A DNA stretch of 64,000 nt from Cytobacillus citreus (GTDB lineage: Bacteria > Bacillota > Bacilli > Bacillales > Cytobacillaceae): NCBI RefSeq assembly GCF_018343665.1, contig NZ_JAGYPM010000001.1, positions 819,364-883,363 of the forward strand, in the 5' to 3' direction. Of this stretch, positions 17,662-26,437 are shown piece by piece. Position 1 is the stretch's first letter. Every line of letters begins with the position of its first letter. A program made the translations under genes and the position numbers. The notes below the pieces were generated by a model. That model saw only the letters and a program-made list of their open reading frames with translations, was not told the origin of the DNA and did not search any database.

Positions 17662-20016
17662 ATGGAAAAACAAAGACAAAGAAAAGTAATTACGGAAAGA
17701 ATAGCTCTGTGGAAAAATGAGCTTCGTCAATTTGGATACATAGAAAAGGAAAATGAAGTTTTATCCTTATTAGGCTCTCTAGATGAAGAAGAAGACCATG
17801 AGATCGTCTCTGAAATTTTAACACTTGCTGCTCTGTCGAGAATTGGTAAATCGAAGCAAGACTCACTTGGATTGGTATGGCTAAATAAGGCAATTAAATT
17901 AAATTCTGACAATCAAAAAGCTGCTGAGTATTTAGCTCAATTCGAATGGAGTAATAAGGAAAGTATCTTTAATATTCTCTCCTTTCCTACTTTAAGAGAA
18001 ACTGACAACAAACAAGCAAAAATGAAAACAGCAGAGGATATTCTTGAAGTTTGCAGGAATTTTATTGAGCTAGCAGAAGAAGAAATGGATGAGCTTCACA
18101 AAAAAAAATTAAAAACGAAGGATGCTCAATGGCTTCGTTCATATGAGAAAATGACAGAGATATTAAAGCTGTCTTTGGAAGATACAGTCTTGCTTACAAA
18201 AGCGACAGAGGAATATTTTCAATCAATTGCTGGCGTATTCTATAATTCTTCTTATTATAGTGAAATGAAATTAATAATTGATCGGATAGAAGGATGGAAG
18301 GAGGAATGGCAGCAATTATTCCCTACAGATATAGATAATGAAGAGGATAGTGTTAGCCCCCTTGAAGAGGTTCAAGAGATGATTGGCCTAGAGGAAGTAA
18401 AAGAGCGTGTAAATCTTTTGTACCGTTTTTTAAAATATCAAAAGGAACGTAAAGCACTTGGTTATCAATTGAAAGATGAATTGAGCTTACATATGATTTT
18501 AACGGGAAATCCCGGTACTGGAAAAACGAGCTTAGCGCGGTTGCTTGCAAAAATATATCATGAACTTGGAGTTCTTCCCCGTAAAGAAGTTGTGGAAGCT
18601 GATCGATCACAGCTTGTTGGTGCATATGTTGGACAAACTGAAGAAAATGTAAAGGCAATAGTTGAAAAAGCTCTTGGCGGAGTATTATTTATTGATGAGG
18701 CTTATAGCTTAAAAAGAGAGGGGCAGACTGGAAACGATTATGGTCAAGTAGCCATCGATACTTTAGTGTCATTCATGACTAGCTCTGAGTACGGTGGGAA
18801 ATTTGCGCTTATATTAGCTGGGTATCCTGAAGAAATGCGTCAATTTTTAGATATAAACCCTGGGCTTCGAAGTCGTTTCCCAAATTCAAATCATATCCAT
18901 TTGCCGGATTATTCGAATACAGAATTAATTCTAATTGGAGAAAAGCTCGCCATAGACAATGACTACATAATGACTGAGGATGCAAAAAAGGAGCTTGAAA
19001 AACGGATAGAGAAAGAACGGGTAGATGACACTTTTGGAAATGCGCGGTCAGTTAGAAATATTGTACTTGATGCGATATTTATAAAAGGGACAAGCTCTAA
19101 AAAGGAAAACCATATTTTAGACTTTACATTACTAGAGAAAAAGGACTTTGAAAATATTATTCAAGACAAAGGGAATAATCCAAAGAAGCAACTTGCAAAT
19201 TTAATCGGACTTGAATCTGTAAAAAATGAAGTAAATATGTTATTGGCATTTGTGAAGATGCAGCAAATAAGGAGAGAAAAGGGGCTTCCAGATGTACCTA
19301 TCCAGCTCCATTCTGTATTTACTGGTAATCCAGGGACTGGCAAAACAACCGTTGCCAAAATATATGCTGAGCTCTTAAAGGAATATGGATTTCTGAAGAG
19401 GGGCCATTTAATTATTGCAAGCAGAGCTGATTTTGTCGCTGGTTATGTTGGTCAAACTGCGATCAAGACAAAAAAGAAAATAAAAGAGGCGCTTGGTGGT
19501 GTGCTCTTTATTGATGAAGCCTATTCCTTACTATCATCATCTCAAGGGGATTTTGGCAAGGAAGTCGTTGATACGCTTGTTGATGAAATGACGAAGCATA
19601 ATGAAAATTTAGTCATCATATTAGCTGGTTATCCGGATGAAATGAGAGTGTTGTTACAAAGTAACCCAGGTTTGAAATCGAGATTTAAGAAGTTTTTTCA
19701 TTTTAGTGATTATTCTATTGATGAACTTCTGGAAATCATTATCAAATATGCTTCTAACTATCAATATGAATTAACACAAGAGGCGCTTGAATATTTAAAG
19801 GAAGCTTTGAGTGAAATTCAAATTAATGGAAATGGCCGCTTTGCAACAAATTTAACGGATGAAGCAATCCAATCACAAGCATTGCGGCTTATTTCAGAGG
19901 ATAAGGATTGTAAGCATTTAAAGCATGTTTCATATTTAGAGAAATTAGATTTTGAAACGGCATTAACAAGAATTAGAGAGGGGAATCATAATGCTAGTAT
20001 CAACGAAGGAAATTGA
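17662..20016 (+). CDS. Tandem CbxX/SpoVK-type AAA+ ATPase
   Basis: The 784-aa protein has an N-terminal helical region of about 235 residues followed by two CbxX/SpoVK-family AAA+ modules. Walker A GNPGTGKTS lies near residue 282 and GNPGTGKTT near 554. Walker B LFIDEAYS lies near 342 and 614. B. subtilis SpoVK has one module, so this is a duplicated form. Such ATPases remodel protein complexes (CbbX acts on Rubisco); the target here is unknown. Its place between tlp and the thioesterase suggests sporulation. I chose the ATG at 17662; an upstream in-frame TTG at 17638 has no clear Shine-Dalgarno. The 3' end overlaps the next gene by 26 bp. Confidence 0.88.
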   Translation: MEKQRQRKVITERIALWKNELRQFGYIEKENEVLSLLGSLDEEEDHEIVSEILTLAALSRIGKSKQDSLGLVWLNKAIKLNSDNQKAAEYLAQFEWSNKESIFNILSFPTLRETDNKQAKMKTAEDILEVCRNFIELAEEEMDELHKKKLKTKDAQWLRSYEKMTEILKLSLEDTVLLTKATEEYFQSIAGVFYNSSYYSEMKLIIDRIEGWKEEWQQLFPTDIDNEEDSVSPLEEVQEMIGLEEVKERVNLLYRFLKYQKERKALGYQLKDELSLHMILTGNPGTGKTSLARLLAKIYHELGVLPRKEVVEADRSQLVGAYVGQTEENVKAIVEKALGGVLFIDEAYSLKREGQTGNDYGQVAIDTLVSFMTSSEYGGKFALILAGYPEEMRQFLDINPGLRSRFPNSNHIHLPDYSNTELILIGEKLAIDNDYIMTEDAKKELEKRIEKERVDDTFGNARSVRNIVLDAIFIKGTSSKKENHILDFTLLEKKDFENIIQDKGNNPKKQLANLIGLESVKNEVNMLLAFVKMQQIRREKGLPDVPIQLHSVFTGNPGTGKTTVAKIYAELLKEYGFLKRGHLIIASRADFVAGYVGQTAIKTKKKIKEALGGVLFIDEAYSLLSSSQGDFGKEVVDTLVDEMTKHNENLVIILAGYPDEMRVLLQSNPGLKSRFKKFFHFSDYSIDELLEIIIKYASNYQYELTQEALEYLKEALSEIQINGNGRFATNLTDEAIQSQALRLISEDKDCKHLKHVSYLEKLDFETALTRIREGNHNASINEGN

Positions 20017-20425
20017 AGTGAGATATGCGGAAACGGACCAAATGGGTGTTGTTTATCATGCAAACTATTTAGTATGGATGGAATTAGGAAGAACTCAAAT
20101 CATTAAGGACTTAGGTTTTAATTATGCTGAAATGGAAAAAGACGGAATTATTTCGCCTGTACTTGATATTCAAGCCTCGTATAAAAAACCTCTTCATTAT
20201 GGTGAAAAAGCAATTGTAAAAACGTGGATTGAGGAATACGATGGTTTACGAACTAGTTATGGTTATGAAATATATACAGAGAAAGATGAATTAGCTGTCA
20301 CAGGATTTTCAAAGCATGTTTGTGTAAAAAAGGAAACCTTTAGACCGATTTCTATAAAAAAATATTACCCAGTATGGCATGAAGCATATGAAAAAGCAAA
20401 AAAGCAACCAGCAGAAACTTATTAG
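19991..20425 (+). CDS. yneP: Acyl-CoA thioesterase, YbgC/4HBT hot-dog family
   Basis: The 144-aa single hot-dog domain carries the family motif RYAETDQMGVVYHANYLVW, with the catalytic Asp in ETDQMG. Members hydrolyse acyl- or aroyl-CoA thioesters. The sequence and position match B. subtilis YneP. It starts with ATG inside the last codons of the AAA+ gene (26-bp overlap), with GAGAGGGG upstream, which implies translational coupling. Confidence 0.9.
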   Translation: MLVSTKEIEVRYAETDQMGVVYHANYLVWMELGRTQIIKDLGFNYAEMEKDGIISPVLDIQASYKKPLHYGEKAIVKTWIEEYDGLRTSYGYEIYTEKDELAVTGFSKHVCVKKETFRPISIKKYYPVWHEAYEKAKKQPAETY

Positions 20426-20436
20426 AAATGAGAAGA

Positions 20437-20473
20437 GGAGATAGCATTCAACTTATGCTATCTCCATTATTTT
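20437..20473 (+). terminator. Terminator after the thioesterase gene
   Basis: The perfect 11-bp stem GGAGATAGCAT (20437-20447) and ATGCTATCTCC (20455-20465) is followed by ATTATTTT. Confidence 0.85.
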
Positions 20474-20478
20474 GTTAA

Positions 20479-20532
20479 TTTATCGCAGATTAACTCGCTG
20501 ATAGACCCCCATTTATTGAAGTTTCACTTTAT
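20479..20532 (+). repeat. 54-bp internally deleted copy of the 218-bp repeat
   Basis: It keeps both ends of the family, TTTATCGCAGATTAAC on the left and GAAGTTTCACTTTAT on the right, plus CCCCCA, but lacks about 165 bp of the interior. This supports the element boundaries seen in the three full copies. Its right end overlaps the 3' coding end of yneR. Confidence 0.75.
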
Positions 20533-20806
20533 AAGAAGGTTCATTTTCAATCTCATTAAACTCCACAGACAAATCATGATTATCAAAATACCATAGATCT
20601 TTTTCTTCGATAAAATAAGTGATTCCGTTTTTAATTGTCTCAGCACCAGCATCAATTGGTGCATCGTTTGATATCCCTAATGAAAAGCCTTGCTGAACAG
20701 TGCTACAGCCGCCATATCGTGCAAAAAAACGTACGAAATCTCCCTTTTTTAAGAGCATTTCTTCTACAAACCAAGCTGCTGCATCCTCACTAATATGTAT
20801 TTTCAA
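20513..20806 (-). CDS. yneR: HesB/IscA-like protein YneR
   Basis: The 97-aa HesB-like fold protein shows FFARYGGCSTVQQGFSL, with a single Cys in GGC, and lacks the C-terminal CGCG motif of true IscA scaffolds. Its role is not established. The start is TTG at 20806 with GGAGG 8 nt upstream. The last residues (KVKLQ and stop) are encoded within the end of a 54-bp repeat copy, so the C-terminus was probably shaped by that insertion. It is a paralogue in fold of the Sec-containing HesB-like gene at 23858. Confidence 0.88.
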   Translation of the reverse strand: MKIHISEDAAAWFVEEMLLKKGDFVRFFARYGGCSTVQQGFSLGISNDAPIDAGAETIKNGITYFIEEKDLWYFDNHDLSVEFNEIENEPSYKVKLQ

Positions 20807-20839
20807 TTAATACTCCTCCTTTTGTGAATGAACGATCGT

Positions 20840-21676
20840 TTAGTCGATATACGGAATTATACCGCTTAATATCATCAAAAAATTAAACATAATATGCCAA
20901 ATAATTGCAGGGAGAATGCTTCCTGAGCGAACTGTTATCCCAGCATAGAATATCCCTCCTAGTGCAAATAGAAGGCAAACATCCCATGAAAACCCGAGTG
21001 AAATATGTGAGATTCCAAAAGTGATCCCTGAAAATATAACAGCTGCTTTTTCCCCAGCTAAAGTACTCATTCTTGTTAACAAAATCCCTCTCCATAATAT
21101 TTCTTCCAGTATTGCATTTACAAACGAAAAAATAAATAAAAAAAATAGAAAGGAGGGAGAGGCTAATTGAATGTTTGAAAAATGAATAAAAGGAATAAAA
21201 ACTGCGAAATTAATACATATTGCAATCATTAAAAATACTTTTACTGAAACAGAATGAAAACCACTCCATATAAACGGAAAAGAAATTGTCGCCTTCCAAT
21301 TAGGTTTATCCCAATAATGATTTAATACTACATCAAATTTTTTAATAACGTAGACCATGAAAATGATTGGAAAAAAAAGCAGGCAGCGATTTATGATCAT
21401 TATAATACTAATGGGGAAGGGAAGTTCTTCTATAAATCTATCTCCATATAAATAAAATAAGTAACCAAGTATGTAAGCGGTAATCACCCAAATAAAAACT
21501 CGATTTTGCTTAGATGTTACTGTCATAAATATAACAAATCCAATAATTATTGTGAAAGCAAGTGTAAATTGCTTATATTGCGTTAAGATAATAATAATTA
21601 AAAATATGAAGAGCTGTAAAAATTGCAGAGCCTTAGCTCGCCAATCAGGAGTAGTCAATTGGGTCATGCTCTCCAT
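20840..21676 (-). CDS. CPBP-family intramembrane metalloprotease
   Basis: This is a hydrophobic protein of about 278 aa with at least seven membrane segments. The C-terminal half has the CAAX-protease/bacteriocin-processing (Abi) motifs: EEILWRG, then FGISHIS, then WHIMFNF, which supply the Glu and His catalytic residues. Known members cleave within membranes or act in bacteriocin self-immunity; the substrate here is unknown. The start is uncertain: ATG at 21676 follows GTGAGG closely, with a GTG at 21685 and an ATG at 21667 as alternatives. Confidence 0.85.
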   Translation of the reverse strand: MESMTQLTTPDWRAKALQFLQLFIFLIIIILTQYKQFTLAFTIIIGFVIFMTVTSKQNRVFIWVITAYILGYLFYLYGDRFIEELPFPISIIMIINRCLLFFPIIFMVYVIKKFDVVLNHYWDKPNWKATISFPFIWSGFHSVSVKVFLMIAICINFAVFIPFIHFSNIQLASPSFLFFLFIFSFVNAILEEILWRGILLTRMSTLAGEKAAVIFSGITFGISHISLGFSWDVCLLFALGGIFYAGITVRSGSILPAIIWHIMFNFLMILSGIIPYID

Positions 21677-21812
21677 TTTCCTCACTCTATTTTATCACTT
21701 TCCATTTGAAAATTCTTTTCAAATGAATAATAGGTGGAACTAAAAAAAGAATGAGCTTTCGATAAAACTAGCTCATTCCATTCATGAATTATTAAGTGGT
21801 AAATTTTTTTTA

Positions 21813-22441
21813 TTATTTTTCAAACTTAAAGTGTTCAATAGAGTCTCGTAACTCATAGGATAATTTTCGCAGATTTTCAGAGATTTTTTCCACCTCGAGA
21901 ACGGAACGCTTCTGTTCTTCGGTAATACTTGTTACTTCTTCAACCCCAGCTGATGTTTGCTGAGAAATGGATACGACACTATCAACTGAAGATGAGATGG
22001 ATTGGCTGCTTTCTGCAGTATTTCACTGGCATTTGCAATTTCATCAATATCTGTTGCAAGGCTATCCATTAAACCAAACATATTTCTAAAGCCATTTGCA
22101 GTGTTTATAACCATTTCTGCTCCTTCAACGGCAAATTCTTTTCCATGTTCAATATTTTCTAATGCTTTCGAAGAATCTAATTGAATTTCACTGATTAGGA
22201 CCGAGATTTTTTCAACAGATTCCCGGCTTTGTTCAGCAAGTTTCTTTACCTCATTTGCTACAACTGCAAAGCCCTTTCCTTGCTCGCCAGCCCTGGCTGC
22301 TTCAATTGACGCGTTGAGAGAAAGGAGGTTTGTTTGTTCAGCTAAATCATGGATCAAGGCTGTAATATCATTGATTGCTTGGAGTTTTAAGTCGAGCTCC
22401 TTCATGATAGCAGCAGATTCGACTGATTGATTTAATGACAT
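21813..22441 (-). pseudogene. Frameshifted soluble methyl-accepting chemotaxis signalling protein
   Basis: The first 145 or so residues are a complete MCP hairpin tip ([33 protein letters not shown]). Near 22005 the frame is lost and a short tail ends at 21932. Shifting by one base restores [20 protein letters not shown] ... LRDSIEHFKFEK to a stop at 21813. The total length of 629 bp is one base short of a whole frame. The start ATG has GGAGGG upstream, so the gene is a stand-alone signalling domain like YfmS, with no sensor. Either a real null mutation or a sequencing error. Confidence 0.85.
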
Positions 22442-22556
22442 AGAATCCCTCCAAACCCCTTGCTACTAGTATTATAATATATAGTTAAAAAGTGCTAGTC
22501 GTTAAATATGACATTTGTATTACATTTTCAGAGAAATCGACATATTCAAAACCTTT

Positions 22557-23708
22557 TTAAATATTTCCTAGCATGTGCTCCTGAATTTCCTTATATTTAT
22601 TCATGGCATCCTGCAAGCCAAACTTAGAAGCTTCTTTAAGCGGGACAACACGATAGTTCTTTAGCTTTTGATTTGATACGTAGGTTGGGAAAAAATTTGG
22701 ATTGTTTAATTTAATTTTTACCCCTTCCTCATCAATGATTTTTGTCACTTCAATCGTTGCCATCCCGCCAATGTCCTTATAATCTTGATATTGGCCTGAT
22801 AGAAAATTCCCTAAAGAATAAACGATGAGTGCTTCATGACCATTTGATGATTTCATCCATTCCATAGGCTGTAAAACATGTGGGTGGTGCCCGAACAAAA
22901 TGTCTATTCCTTCATTGGTTAAAAACTGAGCCAATTCCTTTTGCTCTGCTGTTGGAAATCGCTGATATTCATTTCCCCAATGAAGACTCATCACAACGAC
23001 ATCTGCTTCGTTTTTAGCACGATGTATTTCCTCTTTCATTGCCTGTTTATCAATTAAGTTAACAAGATAATCTTTACCCTTTGGGATCGGAATCCCGTTT
23101 GTTCCGTATGAATAGGACAAATAAGCAATTTTTATCCCATTTTTGTTTAGAATAACTAATGATTGCTGATTTTCTTTCGTTTTATAAGTGCCTACATGAG
23201 GGAGGCCAATCTTATTCATATAATTTATTGAACTAATCAGGCCTATTTCTCCTTTATCAAGGGAATGATTGTTTGCAGTGGATACAATATCAATACCTGC
23301 TTCAAGTAAAGCATCCCCAACCTCTTGGGGGCTATTAAATAGCGGGTAGCTTGAAATGCCAATTTCTGTACCCCCAAGAATCGTTTCTTGATTCGCTAAC
23401 AGTAAATCGGGTTTTTGTAATACATTTCTAACGTATTGAAACATTGGATTGAAATCATAACCTGTTCTAGTTTTTGCATCGTTATACACCCAATCATGAA
23501 TAAGAATATCTCCAATGGCTCCTAGCGTAATTGTTTCGTTAAAATATTTTGGACTAACAAAAACTTGTCTTACCTCGTGAGCTTGAACTTGAATATGGAT
23601 CATTTCTTTGTGATTGGTTTTTTGGTACATATTAAGAATTAGATATGAGGAGAAAATCAATAATGCCATACAAAAAAGAATAGAAAAATAAATTGATCGA
23701 TTCTTCAT
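22557..23708 (-). CDS. CapA-family (PgsA-like) membrane-anchored metallophosphatase-like protein
   Basis: The 383-aa protein has one N-terminal membrane segment (residues 5-27) and an extracytoplasmic CapA domain with GAIGDILIHD, ANQET, STANNHSLD, LHWGNEY and GHHPHVLQP, the metal-binding calcineurin-like motifs of the family. CapA/PgsA is needed for poly-gamma-glutamate synthesis and export, but no pgsBC genes are adjacent, so the role may differ. I chose the ATG at 23708, preceded by AAGGAG; an upstream in-frame start lacks this. Confidence 0.9.
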   Translation of the reverse strand: MKNRSIYFSILFCMALLIFSSYLILNMYQKTNHKEMIHIQVQAHEVRQVFVSPKYFNETITLGAIGDILIHDWVYNDAKTRTGYDFNPMFQYVRNVLQKPDLLLANQETILGGTEIGISSYPLFNSPQEVGDALLEAGIDIVSTANNHSLDKGEIGLISSINYMNKIGLPHVGTYKTKENQQSLVILNKNGIKIAYLSYSYGTNGIPIPKGKDYLVNLIDKQAMKEEIHRAKNEADVVVMSLHWGNEYQRFPTAEQKELAQFLTNEGIDILFGHHPHVLQPMEWMKSSNGHEALIVYSLGNFLSGQYQDYKDIGGMATIEVTKIIDEEGVKIKLNNPNFFPTYVSNQKLKNYRVVPLKEASKFGLQDAMNKYKEIQEHMLGNI

Positions 23709-23857
23709 ATTAATCTCCTTAACATAAAGTTTATATATACTATAATACAAGATTGTAAATTATTCGATAAAACCCAAAATATTGTAAATGCATTTCGTTC
23801 GAAAGATTTTTAGAGGTAGGGTATAATATTGTAAAATAATAATGATGAGGTGATTAG

Positions 23858-24148
23858 ATGATAAAGTTGACTGGAAGCGCAGCAGCTATACTTGCAGAAA
23901 CGATTAGTAAGGAACAGAAAGATCTATCGGATAAGCTTTATATTCGCTTATCTATGGGAATTGGCTGAGGGGGACCACAATTAAAGCTGTCTCTGGAAGA
24001 GCAGCCACTAAGTGAAGATAAAGAATTAGAAATAGAAGGAATAAATCTTTTAATTCATGAGAAGGATTACGTCTACTTTGATCATACTAAGCTAGATTAT
24101 GTCAAGGATGTCTTTGGTATTGGAAGGTTTAAATTATTAAAAATATAA
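23858..24148 (+). CDS. HesB-like selenoprotein
   Basis: This 96-aa gene is split by UGA at 23966-23968. ATG at 23858 has GAGGTG 5 nt upstream. Read-through gives YIRLSMGIGUGGPQLKLSL with Sec at position 37, where HesB/IscA-fold proteins have the Cys of their GGC(S/T)G loop. The rest (EGINLLIHEKDYVYFDHTKLDYVKD) is the typical HesB-like C-terminal half. HesB-like proteins with Sec are a known bacterial selenoprotein group, as I recall; their function is unclear. A bulged hairpin with loop GGA lies 26 nt after the UGA. A bidirectional terminator follows at once. Confidence 0.9.
23966..24006 (+). promoter_or_regulatory. UGA-Sec codon and candidate bacterial SECIS in the HesB-like gene
   Basis: UGA lies at 23966-23968. 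The hairpin GCTG-t-CTCT (23986-23994), loop GGA (23995-23997), AGAG-CAGC (23998-24005) has 8 bp and one bulge. The loop starts 26 nt after the UGA with G first, inside the range I recall for bacterial SECIS elements. Confidence 0.65.
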
Positions 24149-24176
24149 AAAGCGGCATCCTTTTGGAGCCGCTTTT
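24148..24176. terminator. Bidirectional terminator between HesB-like and kinase genes
   Basis: The perfect 9-bp stem AAAAGCGGC (24148-24156) and GCCGCTTTT (24168-24176) has an 11-nt loop. Confidence 0.85.
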
Positions 24177-24177
24177 C

Positions 24178-25320
24178 CTACAAAAATAATGGTAATTCTA
24201 ATTTAAATATTGTTCCTTTTCCTAGCGTGCTGCTAATATACAAATTGCCTTCGTGATCCTCGATGATTTTTTTGCAAATGGGAAGGCCGATTCCTGTGCC
24301 TGTTTCTTTTGTGGAATAAAATGGTAAAAACAAATGTCTCATTGTTTCTTCCGTCATTCCACAGCCATTATCTTCGATGATAATATAGGCAGAAGCTTCG
24401 ATGACTTCAACAGAAAGTTGTACTAGACCGTACTCATTATTTTTCTTAATAGTGATTGCTTCTATCGCATTTTTTATAATATTGACTAAAACCTGTTTCA
24501 ATTGCTTCCCGTTAGCCATAACAACGGGGGATTGGTCTGATAATTGGACATTTATTTGAATATTTTTGAGTAATCCTTCGCTCTCGTAAAGAATTGCAAT
24601 ATCTTTCACAATTTTATTTAATGAGATTTCGGACTTTTTATTTTCCTGAGGCTTTGTGGAATTCAAAAATTCATAGATAAGATCATTTGCCCGATTAATT
24701 TCTTCGAGGGCAATCTCTGCATATTGCTCTTTGCCAATTTCGATTAAGTATGGTTTTAAAAGCTGAATAAACCCCTTTACAGTAGTTAATGGATTTCTAA
24801 TTTCATGGGCTATCCCAGCAGCAAGCTTGCTAATGTTTGTTATATATTCTGAATGAATGGATGCTTCATGAATTTCTTGCTTCGAATGGTCTATGATTTT
24901 TTCATTATCAATCATTTGCTCAATGAAATGAAGGGGATTTAATTTAGACTTATTATTAGCTGGGTCGATTTCTTTTTCAACTGGATAGCAAAATAGATGA
25001 AAATTGTTATCCTCGCCCTCCATTTTATATATTCGATATAAGTTTCTATGGTTGTTAATGTTCAAATTTACTTCCATAGTATTTTTCAAAAAGAGATCTG
25101 ATTCAAATCTTCTAACCTCATTTTTGTCCATTAACAAAGTGAAAATCTGGTCATGACAATTCGTTCCGAAAGGTGTGGATGCGGCTAAGATCCGGAATTG
25201 ATGGTCAATAAAAAAATAGGGGAAAGGCAGATTTTCTAATAATGTTCCTGATAAGATCAAAACTAACCACCTCATATTAGATTCGTATAAAAGAAATAAA
25301 GTCCGGGATATTGTTTTCAA
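24178..25320 (-). CDS. Sporulation-kinase-like sensor histidine kinase
   Basis: This soluble protein of up to 380 aa has an N-terminal PAS-like region (PYFFIDHQFRILAAS), an H-box AAGIAHEIRNPLTTVKGFIQLL near residue 170, then N (NIIKNAIEAI), G1 (DNGCGM), F and G2 (STKETGTGIGL) boxes. The H-box sequence is that of the Spo0F-type kinases (KinA, KinB, KinE), so entry into sporulation is a likely output. No response regulator is adjacent. The start is unsure: TTG at 25320 and ATG at 25275 both lack a good Shine-Dalgarno. The 270 bp upstream (25321-25590) hold only a terminator and AT-rich sequence. Confidence 0.88.
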   Translation of the reverse strand: MKTISRTLFLLYESNMRWLVLILSGTLLENLPFPYFFIDHQFRILAASTPFGTNCHDQIFTLLMDKNEVRRFESDLFLKNTMEVNLNINNHRNLYRIYKMEGEDNNFHLFCYPVEKEIDPANNKSKLNPLHFIEQMIDNEKIIDHSKQEIHEASIHSEYITNISKLAAGIAHEIRNPLTTVKGFIQLLKPYLIEIGKEQYAEIALEEINRANDLIYEFLNSTKPQENKKSEISLNKIVKDIAILYESEGLLKNIQINVQLSDQSPVVMANGKQLKQVLVNIIKNAIEAITIKKNNEYGLVQLSVEVIEASAYIIIEDNGCGMTEETMRHLFLPFYSTKETGTGIGLPICKKIIEDHEGNLYISSTLGKGTIFKLELPLFL

Positions 25321-25533
25321 TCTAATCTATGACGAAAAAGCTCATTTTATGTTTTGTTATGTATAAAATTGAATCAAGATTAAAAAAAATAAGACTTTCC
25401 TACTATTATCATACCAGAAAAAGAATGGTTATCAATAACGAACAATAATATCTTTTACTTCGAATATGGGATTAATTGGAGGTTTTTGGATAGATTGGAT
25501 GATTTGACCAAAATAAAAGAAGGGTGGTGAACG

Positions 25534-25568
25534 AAAAAAGCAGCGTATAATTTTATACTGCTGCTTTT
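25534..25568 (-). terminator. Terminator of plsY
   Basis: The arms AAAAGCAGCGTATAA and TTATACTGCTGCTTTT pair with one mismatch. On the minus strand a run of T residues follows. Confidence 0.8.
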
Positions 25569-25591
25569 GTTAAATGATTATTTACATTTAA

Positions 25592-26176
25592 TTAAAGCCA
25601 TTTAATTTTCGGCTCGGTTTTGTTCAAAATCCGTTTAACATTTGCTCGATGCCTATAAATTACAAAAAAGGCAAGAATCGAAACGACAATAATAAGGGGA
25701 ATATCCCCAATGACTAGGGAATAAATAACTGCTACGATTCCGGCAAGCATAGACGAAAGGGATACGTATTTTGTTATGAATAAACAAATAAAAAATGCTA
25801 AAACAATAACTAGAAACATTGGGTATGCATATCCTAGAAGAACACCGCCAGAAGTAGCAACCGCTTTTCCGCCTTTGAACCCTGCGAATATTGGATACAT
25901 ATGACCGACAACAGCGAAAATTCCAGCTATTAATGGATGCAATTCAGCGCTGAAGAATAACGGAAGCGATACCGCTAGCGTACCTTTTAATATATCGGCA
26001 ATTGTAACCGTTAATCCTGCTTTAACTCCTAACGTCCGAAAAGTGTTTGTTCCTCCTAAGTTTCCACTGCCATGTTGGCGTATGTCTATCCCGTGAAAGA
26101 CTTTCCCTATAATTAAGCCAGATGGGATGGAGCCAAGTAAATAAGCTAAGACGATAATTATTCCGTTCACTACCAT
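25592..26176 (-). CDS. plsY: Glycerol-3-phosphate acyltransferase PlsY
   Basis: The 194-aa integral membrane protein has the three PlsY motifs: GSIPSG near residue 15, GSGNLGGTN near 37, and [21 protein letters not shown] near 91. It transfers the acyl group of acyl-phosphate to glycerol-3-phosphate, the first step of phospholipid synthesis. In B. subtilis plsY (yneS) is followed closely by yneT-parE-parC, as I recall. Here those genes begin at 52970, about 26 kb away. Confidence 0.96.
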   Translation of the reverse strand: MVVNGIIIVLAYLLGSIPSGLIIGKVFHGIDIRQHGSGNLGGTNTFRTLGVKAGLTVTIADILKGTLAVSLPLFFSAELHPLIAGIFAVVGHMYPIFAGFKGGKAVATSGGVLLGYAYPMFLVIVLAFFICLFITKYVSLSSMLAGIVAVIYSLVIGDIPLIIVVSILAFFVIYRHRANVKRILNKTEPKIKWL

Positions 26177-26437
26177 GAAAATTTCTCCTTCAACATTATC
26201 TGCGCTTTTCTTATTGTATCATGTCCATTATTATACACGCCATGTCCAATCCTGAAAAATACATCTTAAATATGAAATAAATATTTATATTTTAAAGTTA
26301 AAATCATTTGAATTGAAACTTTTTAACCTTTATTTTCGTTTTTTAAAGGGGATGGTGAATTTAGGAAGATCAAATCCGTGAAAACTCCTTCCCATTAACT
26401 GATATTTTCGTTACGATAGTCTCAAGGAGGAAAGAGA

